This document shows, one piece after another, positions 1 to 10,272 of a stretch of DNA of 64,000 nucleotides (positions within the stretch are counted from its first letter, which is position 1; each line of letters begins with the position of its first letter). The notes under the pieces are model-generated. The model ran no database searches. It saw only the letters and a program-made list of their open reading frames with translations, and was not told where the DNA came from. Made by a program: the position numbers and the translations under genes. Source of the stretch: Anthoceros angustus (Eukaryota; Streptophyta; Anthocerotopsida; Anthocerotales; Anthocerotaceae); contig MU008215.1 in assembly GCA_010909165.1 (NCBI GenBank), positions 62,001 through 126,000 of the forward strand, written 5' to 3'.

Positions 1-145
1 ACGCATCGGTGAGTTTGGTTAGGATCTTGCACAACAAGCCATTTGCCTTTTCCGTCATTGGCTTTTGGGTTATAAGGCGTGGACTTCACAGTAGGCGCGT
101 TGAAGTGGTTGGTCATGTTGGAATTACGATTGTGAAATGTGTTCC

Positions 146-820
146 TCATCGCCCCGGCTCCAGTGAGCGGTGATGATTTGCTCGAGCAGAATCGCTCGAC
201 GGCGCCGAATCTGGCGTGCTTCTACCATCCGCGTCGATGTCTGGCCACGGGATGTATTGGTTTTGGCGAGCCTTGGTTTTGTGGATAGGACCGACAAAAT
301 CGATTCCCCATTTCTCGAATGGTGCGGTGCAAGTATGGGGACAAGGGGCCATTGGGTTGTTCTTTGTTGGCTTGCCGACCCTTTGGCGCGTCCGCGGCGC
401 TTCACGAACTCCGGCATCCTTGTACATTGTAGGCCACCAATAGACCTCAAAATTTTCACGCATGTGACATGCGGCATAATGACCTCCGCCTCTTCTTCGT
501 GTAAAGAGCTCGGGACTCGCTCACACGCTTGCCGCTTAGCTCCACTGCCGTCCGGGGCCGACGGTATAAATTCATATTGTGCCGTGTGAGATAGTGCGGA
601 GTAGTGGACAAACGCTTTGAATCTGTCTTGGAAAGTGGAGGAATTTGGCCGTGCCAAGATAATCGTATATCTCTCGATATGTTGGTCTTAAGCCACCCTC
701 CCTTCTCAATCGATCTTGGCTCCCCTCCTTCGAGGGGCTTCCTTTGGTTGGTTTGCAACTCCTGAGCAGTGTCTCATCGGGAAAGTCGTCTTCTGGTCCT
801 TTCCACCTTCCTGTTTTCAA
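146..820 (-). pseudogene. Integrase region of Ty3/Gypsy element A (zinc-binding domain and start of catalytic core), frameshifted
   Basis: Integrase inserts the cDNA copy into the host chromosome. The longest clean piece (463-146) has YWWPTM, the usual end of the H2C2 zinc-binding region, then GKP and PFEKWGIDFVGPI, which holds the first catalytic Asp of the DDE core. Upstream minus-strand frames between about 480 and 760 carry the N-terminal part (YLTRHNMNLYRR, HEEE) in other frames, so at least two frameshifts separate the pieces. The second Asp and the Glu of the DDE triad would lie left of the window. The family assignment is firm; the exact ends are not. Confidence 0.8.
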
Positions 821-884
821 TCGAGATATGAAGTCGGCATTGATATGCTTCCTACCTCTCTCGTTTCCCTTTGTGAAGGTAAAC

Positions 885-1136
885 TCACAGCGGCAAGATC
901 CGGCGTCTATCGTCCGAAAGGTCGGGTTTATTCACAAGGTGTTTCAAGGCAAAGTGGTCAACATGGAACACAAATTCATACGAGAGGAGGTAGTGTCTCG
1001 AATTTCGACCGAGTAAACCATTCCCGATGCTTGCGCTCCGTGGTGGTATACTTTCGCTCCGTCCGTTAGTTGTCTCGGCATAGTAGATCGGAAAATCCTT
1101 CTTCTTCTCATCCGCTGCTGGGGTACCCAATTGCAA
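885..1136 (-). pseudogene. RNase H domain fragment of Ty3/Gypsy element A
   Basis: Minus-strand segment with DFPIYYA near its start and FHVDHFALKHLVNKPDL further on, the two best-conserved stretches of the Ty3/Gypsy RNase H domain (it degrades the RNA strand of the RNA-DNA hybrid). It sits between the RT fragment (1437-2042) and integrase (146-820), as expected. The middle (ESIPPRSASIGNG...) is out of register with the family, consistent with compensating indels. A fragment, not a free-standing gene. Confidence 0.8.
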
Positions 1137-1436
1137 ATCTTTGAAACATCAGCAGCGTGGAACTTCTTACTCGATCCGGTCCTTTTAGCGTGGGGCTGTA
1201 GCGGTGTGGTGCGTAAGTCACGAAATGCTTCCTCCGTTCGTCGTCCACTCCCACTCCCGATCCTTCCTTAACAAGCTCGTTAGTGGGCGGCCGCTTGGCG
1301 AAATTTGGAGCAAGCGTCTATAATATCGACCATCCCGGGAACCGCGGAGTTCCTTTAGCGTTATTGGTGCTCTAAGGGTGGCGATGACCTTTACCTTGTC
1401 CGGATCTACTTCTATACCTCGGCTTGAAATTCGATG

Positions 1437-2042
1437 CTAGCGAATTCCTCGACATGCAGTAGCACTTTTACGGATGCGAGCATAATTGCGTTGCTCGGCG
1501 CTCGAGCACTTCCGGAGGTGCGACAGATGGTCCTTGACAGCCCCGAATACGCAGAAGTCGTCCAGGAAAACTTCCATAAAGTCGCGAAGGAAGTCCTTGA
1601 AAATTTTGACGATGGCTCGCATGAAGGACCCAGGTGCTCCCGTCAACCCAAATGCGCTGCGCTTGTAAGCATATGTCCCCCAGTCGGTTGTAAAAGCGGT
1701 CAGAGGCCAATCGCTCTCCCTAAGGTGCAGCTGATTATACCCAGAGTACCCGTCTAGGAATGAATACGCCATTCTGCCTGCGACCAGATCCAGGATATTA
1801 TCGATGAAGGGTAACGGAAAGTGATCCTTCTTGGTGACCTTATTCAACCTTCTCCGATCGACAAACTCGGATTTTGCTGGCCTCTTAGGTACTACCACTA
1901 TTGGAGCCACCCATTCGGTATTGACTATAGGATAGATCACGTCGCCTTGAGGTACATCTCCAAGCGATCCTTTACCTTGAGGAGTACTTGGATTTAACTT
2001 GTCTTGTGGAATCCTTCTGGGATTGCTCACGGTTCCAGTCAA
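1437..2042 (-). pseudogene. Reverse transcriptase domain of Ty3/Gypsy element A
   Basis: The 201-residue open stretch holds the ordered RT motifs of Ty3/Gypsy polyproteins: EWVAPIVVVPK (fingers), DRRRLNKVT, FPLPFIDNILD, FLDGYSGYNQ (first catalytic Asp of the palm), FGLTGAPGSFM, and VFLDDFCVFG, the xxDD box with the other two catalytic Asps. This is the longest clean pol block in element A. Its C-terminal end (after HLSHLRKC) runs into a frameshift, so thumb and connection domains are lost from this frame. The listed 5' end is where the open frame starts, not a real start codon; in an intact element RT is cleaved from a polyprotein. Confidence 0.93.
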
Positions 2043-2084
2043 TCCTATGCTCGCCCATTCTTTGGGGATCCCTTCATGTCTACC

Positions 2085-2489
2085 TCAAGGCGAAAACATC
2101 GATAAATTCAGCGGTTGCTTCATTCCTTCCTCCAACGCCGCATCCATTGTTACGGAGAATTTGAGCACCTTCCACGGAAGAACCTCAACGTCCTTGACTT
2201 CATCGGCTGTACCCACTCGCTCTCGGTGCGGTGCTAACCCCGAATCCTTCTTACGGCTCCGCGGTTCCTCTTCTCTCATGCCCCATTCCCTAAACAAATC
2301 CTCCGGCGTGAAGCTGCGTGGCGCCTCCTCCGGCTTCTCCACTGCTTTATCCATCGCCGGACCCCTTCCGGAGCATTCGGCGGTTACCCGTAACGACCCT
2401 CGGGTTAATTGTATATGGATATCTGCGGTAGTCCGCTCCTCATCGGACCATGAGATGTGTGCGAGCAGGAACCTATCTTCCTCTTGCAT
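2085..2489 (-). pseudogene. Pol linker between protease and RT of element A
   Basis: Open minus-strand stretch of 134 codons directly upstream of the RT block, acidic and charged (EEDRFLLAHISWSDEERTTAD; RSFTPEDLFREWGMREEE). Linkers of this kind join the aspartic protease to the RT in plant Ty3/Gypsy polyproteins. I see no catalytic motif in it. The + strand also has a long open frame here (1999-2565), which I treat as an antisense shadow because the minus frame continues the pol order. Confidence 0.55.
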
Positions 2490-2608
2490 CTCCCGACGTG
2501 TCCTCTGCCGGTGTACCCTTCATTTGATTGGAGTTTCACTGCATACATGTCCTTACTCACGATAGGCACATCCTTCCCTCCTTGGTCTTGGGATCCCATT
2601 CCAGCGGT

Positions 2609-2950
2609 TTAAAACCGACTTCCTTCCCCCACTTGGCGTGCATTGCGATCGTACATCCATGTTCGGCCAATTAGGACGTGACTGGCGATTTTCTTTGGAT
2701 GACTACATAATCCATCAAGTAGGGGATGGTTCCAATGGTCGTTAGCACCCTGTCGGTTCCCCGGCACCATTACGGACATGTCCATTAGCCTCAAAACCTT
2801 GGTAGTATGTTCAATATCCAAGCCCAATTTCCTAGCCGTGTCTTGTCATAATATTTACACCCAGGCCGTGTCGAGAGGCACTCCTTGATGACACATCCGA
2901 AATTTCCACAGGTTGGTGGGCCTTGATCCACCATGGATACCAAGTTCACA
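2609..2950 (-). pseudogene. Aspartic-protease-like segment of element A (degenerate)
   Basis: Minus-strand frame with GLDIEHTTKVLRLMDMS followed about 40 residues later by ASHVLIGRTWMYD, resembling the end of a retroviral-type protease (typically LLLGRPWL). Position between the zinc knuckle and the RT linker fits. The catalytic D-S/T-G triad is not readable here, probably because of frameshifts to the right of 2827. Called by order and by the VLIGRTW motif only. Confidence 0.5.
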
Positions 2951-3115
2951 TGCGCGGTAGTATAGGAACATTGCGCCTCTTTTGGGTTGCGCCTCTTTTA
3001 ACGCCCTCGATCATTGCCTATACATGGATTGTCTCGGAGGAGTTGTCCGAATGTGATCATGAAATGTTGGTCCATGATGGCCTCGGCGAGATTGAAAGAA
3101 GCGGTGGCCGACCTT

Positions 3116-3243
3116 CGCCATCCGAGTTTGGTTGGTTGGGTTCCGGTTCGTCATGACTTATGCGGTGGCCCGCGACCTCGCCATCCGAGTTTGGTTGGTG
3201 TGGGTTCCGGTTCGTCATGACTTGGGGTACGGTGGCCCTTCCG
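3116..3243. repeat. Two-copy tandem duplication, 63 bp period, within element A
   Basis: The words CCATCCGAGTTTGGTTGG and GGTTCCGGTTCGTCATGACTT occur twice, 63 bp apart (first copy from about 3116, second from about 3179). It lies in the gag-protease spacer, where frames are already disrupted. Confidence 0.85.
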
Positions 3244-3760
3244 GTGGGGTGGTGGACTCCCACAGGGTGGTGGAAATCGACACCCCGCCTTTTCCCCGTA
3301 GCCTCCCTTGCCAATTCTTCTTGTATCATATCCATGACTTCCCGTCGTCCGGTGGAAACCCTAACTCGGTTCGGTAACTTTCTCGAAATCGGTAGGGTTC
3401 CACCCCTTCGGCTTCCGTCGGCCTTCATTCACCTTTCCGCCATTGGAACACTCAACTCATTGCATCACTCTTTTGCACATATGGTCCATCCGCCAAGTCA
3501 CTGCAGGACTTGTTTTTCTCGTCTTTGGCGTTCCGGTGTTGGTATTTCCGCCGGTGGTGGCGACACTCTCTCCCTCATCGATCCGTGGTCGTATCCGCCT
3601 CCTTTCTTCTTTTTTCCCCGTCGCCTCTCTTTTGCTTTTGTGCTCCTTGTTCTAACGACCATGGCGGAGGCTTCCCCATAATAATCGCTTCCTCTCTAAT
3701 CCCTCCAAGCTCCTCGGGGTTCCAATCTCGGCATCCTCCCATACCGCCATAAGTGCGTCC

Positions 3761-4048
3761 TCAACATGCATGGCGGACCGGACTTGGGTTGGTGAACTCC
3801 GTTGGTGGTGCGATCCTCACCGTCTTTGGGGCTTTGGCGAGCACTTCCGCCAAATGCCCTGCTTCTACAATCTTGACATAGTTTATCAAAATCTCCATTG
3901 CCTTGGAGTTGGATAAGGCATGCGCATAGTGTCCAAGGTTGCGACAATTATAGCACAAGGCGGTACCCATTGGATTGTTACCGCTTGATTTCTGACGCCT
4001 ACCCCGTGGAATTACGTAGGTTGGCGGGTACATGGTCTTTGGGTACAC
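3761..4048 (-). pseudogene. Gag nucleocapsid end with a degenerate CCHC zinc knuckle, element A
   Basis: Minus-strand frame with CYNCRNLGHYAHALSNSK. The family pattern is C-x2-C-x4-H-x4-C; here the two Cys and the His are present but the final Cys is missing (ALSN), so the knuckle as read would not bind zinc normally. It is preceded by a basic, proline-rich stretch (PPTYVIPRGRRQKSSG), as usual for gag ends that bind RNA. Confidence 0.7.
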
Positions 4049-4410
4049 TTGGGTTGGTGAACCTCACGGATCGTATGTATCTTCCGGACCCTCTTCCTCC
4101 TCTTCCTCATATCCCGGTGTACCCTTGTCGTCGGACAATTAGCTTTGGAGTGTCCTGCTGCCCACGTTGAGCGAGAGGTTGGCTCGTGGGTTCGTGATGC
4201 CTCCGCCTCTCATGTTCCTTGACCGCATTAAGATGGAATTTCGAATTTTGCCATCATCTCCTCCATCTTGTTCCCTGTTGTTCTACTTTCTTGGCTGCCA
4301 CCTCCCTCCTTCTCCTTGTTCGCGTCCTTCTTTTACATCGCCTCTGTTTTGCCTTGCGGCTCCTTGTTGTCCGTGCGACCCTTCATTTTCTTTTTTCCAT
4401 TTGGCGCTCC

Positions 4411-4744
4411 TCATCGACGCTTCCTCCAGGCATCACTCGTTTCCTCCTCAGGAACTTTACGTGGAATCTTCGTGGAGCTTTCTTCACGATGAACTTCCTT
4501 CCGAGGAGGATGAGGAATCCCTTCTTTTTTCCGATCTGGGCTTCTTCTTCTCCTTCTTAGCCTTCCTCCTCCCTTGCGGGTTGGATTCCTCATAGTTTAG
4601 CGCCTTGATAGCCTTGCCCAAATTCTTCTCCGCTTGTAACCTTACGTGTCTCCCCATCTTAGAACCCGGGCCTTTAGCGAACCACCGTGTGCACCGCAAC
4701 TCAGTGAGGGCCACTTGATCGCGTGGCGTGAAACCTCTCCACAT
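4411..4744 (-). pseudogene. Basic, serine-rich gag linker of element A
   Basis: Minus-strand frame with KAIKALNYEESNPQGRRKAKKEKKKPRSEK and a serine tract, between the capsid-like part and the zinc knuckle. Element B has the same module at 25831-26142 (YGALNYEVSTQ, then a lysine-rich run), which supports a real retroelement coding region rather than chance. Confidence 0.6.
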
Positions 4745-4832
4745 ACGCGCAAGGTTTCCTTCTTTCCTCTCTGCTTTTCAAGCTTGGACAACACGTATCC
4801 CTCGTCAAGCCCCAGACCTTTCCGAGGCGGTT

Positions 4833-5426
4833 TTAATTCTTCATAGGTTCTGGAGGTGTGGCTGACTTGAGGTATTCGCGCCTATACCACTTCGCTGGAC
4901 CCCCCCGAAGAACTCCATAGAACAACTGAATACGCTGTGCATCTCCCGCTTCCTGGTTTGCAAATGTCAGCTGCTCAAAACGCTCAACAAATTCATCAGG
5001 GTCTTCATACCCTTCCCTCTCCATACAACGGGTAAGGTTGCTTGGTGGTGACCACCACCGGTGGTGGTGGTCATGACTATCGTTCTTGATTCGGCGTGGT
5101 TGGTCCAACAACGGTTCTGCGGAGTCGATTGATCTCCAGCGCACACTTTTGGAAGAGAGGTCAGTGGATGGAATTGGTCCGAGGTTCCTTGGCGGTGGTA
5201 CCTCGTCCAAGTCCAGAGGTTGGGGATCTTGCTCCAACAAGATCGGACCCCCGTCCCCTGGTTGCTTCCTTACCTCCCTTCTCCTTCCAACGGGTGCGTC
5301 TTCCGGCTGGACCCTCCTCAACTCGCGGTTTGCAACCCTTTTTAACCTTTCCAGTGCTTGGCGTTGTCGCTTCTCGTGTGGCCTTCCGTCCCGACTTGAC
5401 TCGAACCCTCGACTCAACCGTGGCAT
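4833..5426 (-). CDS. Gag capsid-like protein of Ty3/Gypsy element A (197 codons open)
   Basis: First large frame after the primer-binding site on the minus strand, starting at a codon context 70-80 bp downstream of the PBS. The N-terminal half is charged and repeat-free (RQALERLKRVANRELRR). The second half has DEFVERFEQLTFANQEAG, then RIQLFYGVLRGGPAKWYRR, the pattern of the retrotransposon gag core (LTR-type gag, helical capsid; Phe/Trp residues of ...F...L.G.A..W). Gag forms the virus-like particle that packages element RNA. The frame ends at 4833 and continues in other frames to about 3760, so the full gag is broken. A very similar block occurs in element B (26231-26650). Confidence 0.8.
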   Translation of the reverse strand: MPRLSRGFESSRDGRPHEKRQRQALERLKRVANRELRRVQPEDAPVGRRREVRKQPGDGGPILLEQDPQPLDLDEVPPPRNLGPIPSTDLSSKSVRWRSIDSAEPLLDQPRRIKNDSHDHHHRWWSPPSNLTRCMEREGYEDPDEFVERFEQLTFANQEAGDAQRIQLFYGVLRGGPAKWYRREYLKSATPPEPMKN

Positions 5427-5499
5427 CCATCTACCTAACTAGATACACTCCAAAACTAGACACCTAAGCTATGGTTAGTCCCCTATAACCTTGATGAGT

Positions 5500-5518
5500 T
5501 TCATTCCCGACAGCGCCA
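5500..5518 (-). other. Primer-binding site of element A
   Basis: Directly inside the LTR (2-3 bp spacer) the minus strand reads TGGCGCTGTCGGGAATGA. The start TGGCGC resembles the plant tRNA-Asp-type PBS (family form TGGCGCCGTTGCCGGGGA) with indels. Element B has TGGCGCTGCTGGGGAATGA at the same place. The tRNA match is an inference. Confidence 0.65.
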
Positions 5519-5521
5519 AAA

Positions 5522-8500
5522 TGTGGAATGGGTTTTGCATCCGAAGGCGCAAAGAGGCCACATTTACCCTCTATGTCGTTATAGTCCTAGGATTCGATCC
5601 CAAGGGAATGGTGTTGTGTCAAGGTGTGCTAAATCTATGGATTCTAGACACCCCGTCGCTCGCTACCCACCTTCTCCCTACCCGCCCAAACCCACCACCG
5701 TGGTAGACTCGGCCACGCGTGGCGGTTGACCAACGCGGGCCCCCACACCGCGCCTTCGAGTCTACCACCGGCTTCTCTAACACGGACCTAGGGGCTATCG
5801 GACACCTATACGCCTCACCTTAATTTCGATTCCACCACGCACTCCCTCGCGTTCGATTTTCCCTCACTCTCACAATCCCTCGGTAGCGCACAACTACCCT
5901 CGGGAACCTTTCCCTTCCCAATGAACTCTCTCGTCTCACGGGCCACAGACCCCTTTTCCCTTGGGCCACAGACCCTCCTTGGGCCACACAGACCCTCTCT
6001 CATGGAATGAACACACAGTGGCAGCGGTTGGAAAGAGGATCGGAAGAAAACCCGGTCGGTGCTTGGGCGATTCGCCTTCCGGATTCCGCCTCCCGTCGCG
6101 GCACTCCTACCTCTTTTTCCGTGTGGCCTACCTTCCGTTACCCAGTGGAGCTTGGCCACTCCGCTCTCGACCATCCGAGAGATCTTCCGGCCTTCTTGTG
6201 ACGAGAAGGCGGTCGAACCCGTTTGATCTTGACGGACGTCTCCAATCAACCCCACTCGGCGGTTCGATACACGGAAGTTCACACGAAATCGTCTTGAGAG
6301 ACACCCAAAGGGTCTCTTATACATCTGGGCGGTCCACACTCACTTCTCTTTAGTGTCTAAAATTGTAGCTCCTACCACGGCGCCTTACCAATCTAAACAC
6401 ACTCTACGGTGATGGAACTCCCTATCCTCGCGAAAAACCCGGTCCTAGGCTATCGCGACTCCCTAAAATCAGCTGCCGCCTCCGATTGCTGCCTCGCCCC
6501 TCGGCCCATGGGGACCCCTCTCGCTCTTGACCTCGCCTCGATCCGAGCGATTTTCCCCACAACCTCCACCTCGCTCTCACTTTGAATTTCCCTCGCGCCT
6601 TCCCAGCGTGCGCGCCTTTGTCCTCTATGTCCATTGTCCGCTCCTCCTCATTTGGACAACCATACGTGCTCCTCCCTCCATGCTCGCTGCGCCTCGCTCA
6701 TCTCTTCCGGCACCACTTGCGGAGGATAGGCGCCCGCTCCTACTCGAAGGAACCAGCGTAGCCTGTGGCGTCAAGATCTGACCCGTGGTTTACGCCCCTC
6801 TGTCCCAACAACCACATACACGTTTAGAGTGAGCACCGCTCACCATGCGAGCGGCGAGGACATGAGCATCCTCATCCGGGCCCGTAGCACTGCCCCGCCG
6901 ATCAGGTCCTTACCCTCTCCTCCGTGGACAATCACAGGCGGCTGCTTGATTCTCAGGATCATCCCTCCATCTGCGACACTCCGTGGTGACTTCCCCACCT
7001 CGGTTCCCGTTCCACGACGGTGGCTGGTTTAGCCACCGTGGTGGTTGCTTCCACGGTGGTTGTTTGGCTCCTGCGGTGGCATTGCTCGGCCTTCTTGGTT
7101 TGGCCACCTCTCTCTTGACTCGGCCCTAGCCGTCTCTTTCCGCTTGTACCTCTCCGATTCTTGAATTTCTCCAAGGCGCCATCGCTTCCACCTGCTCTGG
7201 ACTCGCGAGACCTCATCGAAGCTCTTCAATTGTAGCATCGCCCCTTGACTGATTTACTAAAGCTTCTGAGTGGACATGTGCCTTGCTCTGTGCCTTGCAT
7301 AAGGCCGCCCGCACTCCGTCTGCGCTCCTCGGCCGCCTTGCTCTCGCCTTCCGGGCTCTCCAACTTCTCCTTGAGCAACTTCTCCTGGCCTTGCACACTC
7401 GGTAGTGAGAGCCATGGTGCTTGATCGAGGAGATCCGCTGCGTCATGCCATGGCAAGTCAAACCACCAAATCCCCAAATTGGGCTGTCCCTTGCCCATCC
7501 GCCTCCACAACAATTCGTGTCGGTGTCTCCTATCCCCACCTCGGCCGGACGGTTCGGTGAAATGTCGCCAAAAATGTCCGAGCTCGTTGCGGTCTCGGCG
7601 TGAAGTTAACCCTCCTCTCCTAGGGGTTGGTCTGCCTTGCCTCTTCCCCTTCATTCTCCCTAGCGGCGATTCATCCTGCGGGAGGGAGCAACTTGCCATT
7701 TCCCTTTACTTTTCCTCCTTTACCTGCTTCCCGCTTCGACTGGTGACCACAGGTGTGGCTGTGGGTTCCTCCTCTGCGGCTGCCCTCCCTTCTTCGCCGA
7801 TCCCGTTCCGTTGCGCCCGCCGCTTCTTACCCTTGGAAACTTCCCTCCTCTTCCGAACCTTCCGAGCGCACTCCCAACTGGAATCCTTGCCGAATCCTCC
7901 TTCAATTCCTCCTCTTCTACCTTGAGTTCCACGGCTTCCAACCATGCGGCGGACGACTTCAACTCAGTTAAACACGGAATGCGCAAATACATGAATCGGA
8001 AAAGGCGAAATCAAGGAGGGCCGAGGGAAGAAGAGTAAGTCGCCTTCTCCTCACAGGCTCTTTTAAAATCATCCTCCCCAATCAATTTGTGTACCCTTGA
8101 CCACCTCGTGAAGAAAAACCAAGAAGTGATCCGCCATATGATCCGGCTTAGTTAGGAAACACAAAATCCATTTGGCCAATCCCACTGCAGACACGAGTTG
8201 GCGAGTCACCCGACCATTGTTCACTCTCACTTCCCAGGCTTCATGGCGCGGCGCTCGGCTTTCAAGGTCTTCTTTCTGGGGTCAATCACCAAGCTCCCAT
8301 CCTCGATGCTTCTCGCCCTACGCTCGAAGAGGGCCAAATCCAGTTGCGGCCTTTTCCTCGCGTCACCCTCTTGCGACTTGGTCCTTAATTGCGGGCGCAC
8401 TCTTGCACAATGTGTGTCAGCACCATTTCTTCTCCATGAACTTGAGACCCGGCTCCACACTGCGGCTCTCACTTTCCAGTGGTCCATGTTGGGCCGCTGC

Positions 8501-9156
8501 GTGAGTAAGATTTCGGCGCGGCTCGGGCGCCATCTCCTTCTCTCGTTGTCTCCCAAAACAAAACCTCGACTACCCTGCAGATCCGGTCAAGAGAGAAAAA
8601 AATCGAAAGCGCCTCCTTCCACGCCTCGCGAACTTGCGGCCCGATTTCTCTCCGCCGCCGCCCGACTGCCGCGCCTTCCCCCGCAATGAGATGTGATTTG
8701 GCTGGCGTGGTACGCGCTCTTCTTGCGCAGCCCGCCCACCGCCTCACGGAAAGTCGCGACCTCGCGGTGCCGGTGTGCCCTTTCCCGTGCGCTCCCGTAG
8801 GTAGTCCCGCCCGCCACTAGGGTTGTAAATTCCCCACAGTCTCAGACGTCCGTTTCTCGGCCACCGTGGTGGAACTAGCCACCACCCCACTTGACTACAC
8901 AGGCATATTGTGAGCATCCCTAGCATATATAGACACCTTTTATTCTAAAATTCCCAATACCCAAGGACTCTATTTCTACCCCCCTCCGGGTCAAACCTAA
9001 GGGTCGAAAAATTATTATTATCTCCAAGGGCCAAGGACCATTCCGTATAAAAGACCCGACGATTCTCAAAGCACTCGCTATTCTAACACACCCAAAACAA
9101 AAAATCGCTCACCCCGACACTTGAGAGCGGGGTTAGTTCACATGTGGTCTTCCACA
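5522..9156 (-). repeat. 5' LTR of Ty3/Gypsy element A (about 3.6 kb)
   Basis: Bounded by TGTGGAATGGG at 5522 and TCTTCCACA at 9156, so it has TG...CA ends inside the short inverted repeat TGTGGAA/TTCCACA. The same two ends bound both LTRs of element B. Internal landmarks are shared with B in the same order: a CTTGGGCCACAGACC repeat (5940-6000), the AAAGGGTCTCTTATACAT block near 6310, CCACCGTGGTGG near 7030 and 8862, and the ATATAGACA...CCAAGGAC block near 8925. It is 1.5 kb longer than the B LTRs, mostly between 6.4 and 8.8 kb. Many open frames inside it are not genes. The terminal ~560 bp were later copied in tandem (see 9412-10272). Confidence 0.8.
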
Positions 9157-9411
9157 AGGACCTACAATTGTTTGTTGTTGATTGTGGGTCGAGGCGGTGA
9201 TTCGATGGAGCAGGAGCGGGCGTATTGCGTGAGTTGGTGGTTGAGGATGTGCCAATTGTGGGAAGGTCTTTGGGAAAGGAGTAGTGGAAGATCATGGTGT
9301 GGTGAAGTCGTGCAGCGTGAGGAGGTCCCTAGGTTGATCGAAACCGGGTAGTTCCGAGCCACGGAAATTTTGATTGGGACGATTAACCACCAATGTGTGC
9401 CCATAGAATAG
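8593..9411. repeat. Tandem duplication copy 1: end of LTR A plus flanking DNA
   Basis: This ~819 bp block (from the AGAAAAAAATCGAA word at 8596) covers the last ~560 bp of LTR A and ~255 bp of DNA outside it. It is followed head-to-tail by a second copy at 9412-10272. The junction is at a short A-rich homology (GAAGAAAA). Copies differ by scattered small indels. Confidence 0.88.
8920..8936 (-). promoter_or_regulatory. LTR TATA box, element A
   Basis: The minus strand reads GGTGTCTATATATGCT, about 225 bp inside the 5' LTR edge. The B LTRs carry a cleaner CTATATAAGG at the matching place. This fits a U3/R promoter firing leftwards into gag. A second copy lies in the tandem duplication near 9760. 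Confidence 0.55.
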
Positions 9412-10272
9412 AAGAAAAAAATCGAAGCCGCCCTCGCTCCTTCCACTCCTCTTGCGGCCCGATTTCTCTCCTCCCCGCCGCCGCTTTCGTCGTCGCGCCT
9501 TTTCCTCACCTGCAGGAGGCGGTGATTTGGCTGGCGTGGTGCGCGCGCCCTCTTCTTGACTCGCTCCATTGCCCCTCACGGAAAGTCGCGACCTCATGAT
9601 CTTGGGTGTGCCCTTCTCCCGATTCGCTCGTGGTAGTCCGCTCCGCCACTAGGGTTGTAAATTCCCCAGTGCATGCGTCCGTTTCTCGGCCACCGTGGTG
9701 GAACTAGCCACCACCCCACTTGACTACACAAGCGTGGCATATTGTGAGCATCCCTAGCATATATAGACACCTTTTATTCTAAAATTCCCAATACCCAAGG
9801 ACTCTATTTCTACCCCCCTCCGGGTCAAACCTAAGGGTCGAAAAATTATTATTATCTCCAAGGGCCAAGGACCATTCCGTATAAAAGACCCGACTCGACG
9901 ATTCTCAAAGCACTCGCTATTCTAACACACCCAAAACAAAAAAAATCGTTCACCCTGACACTTGAGAGCGGGGTTAGTTCACATGTGGTCTTCCACAAGG
10001 ACCTACAATTGTTTGTTGTTGATTGTGGGTCGTGAGGCGGTGATTCGATGGAGCAGCGCTGGAGCGGGGCGGCTGCTGTCAGAGTTGGTGGTTGAGGATG
10101 TGCCAATTGTGGGAAGGTGCTGGGAAAGGAGTAGTGGAAGATCATGGTGTGGTGAAGTCGTGTTGCAACGTAGGAGGTCCCTAGGTTGATCGAAAACCGG
10201 GTAGTTCCGAGCCACGAAATTTTTGATTGGGACAGACAACCACCAATGTGTTAGCCCATAGAATAGAAGAAA
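9412..10272. repeat. Tandem duplication copy 2: end of LTR A plus flanking DNA
   Basis: Direct repeat of 8593-9411, including a second LTR terminus (TCTTCCACA ending at 9997) that is not attached to any internal element sequence. The flank after it (AGGACCTACAATTG...CATAGAATAGAAGAAAA) repeats that after 9156. After 10272 the sequence turns AT-rich and unrelated. Confidence 0.88.

Larger units (their letters stand above)
1..9156 (-). mobile_element. Ty3/Gypsy LTR retrotransposon A (5' LTR, gag, pol), truncated by the window's left edge
   Basis: Reading the minus strand from right to left, the order is long LTR, primer-binding site, gag capsid, basic gag linker, degenerate zinc knuckle, protease-like segment, reverse transcriptase, RNase H, integrase. 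RT-RH-INT order assigns it to Ty3/Gypsy; Ty1/Copia has integrase before RT. The 3' end of integrase and the 3' LTR lie outside the window. Every domain is recognisable but frames are interrupted, so the copy as read is not functional. Element B (22652-28950) is a shorter relative sharing gag, PBS and LTR ends. Confidence 0.9.
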
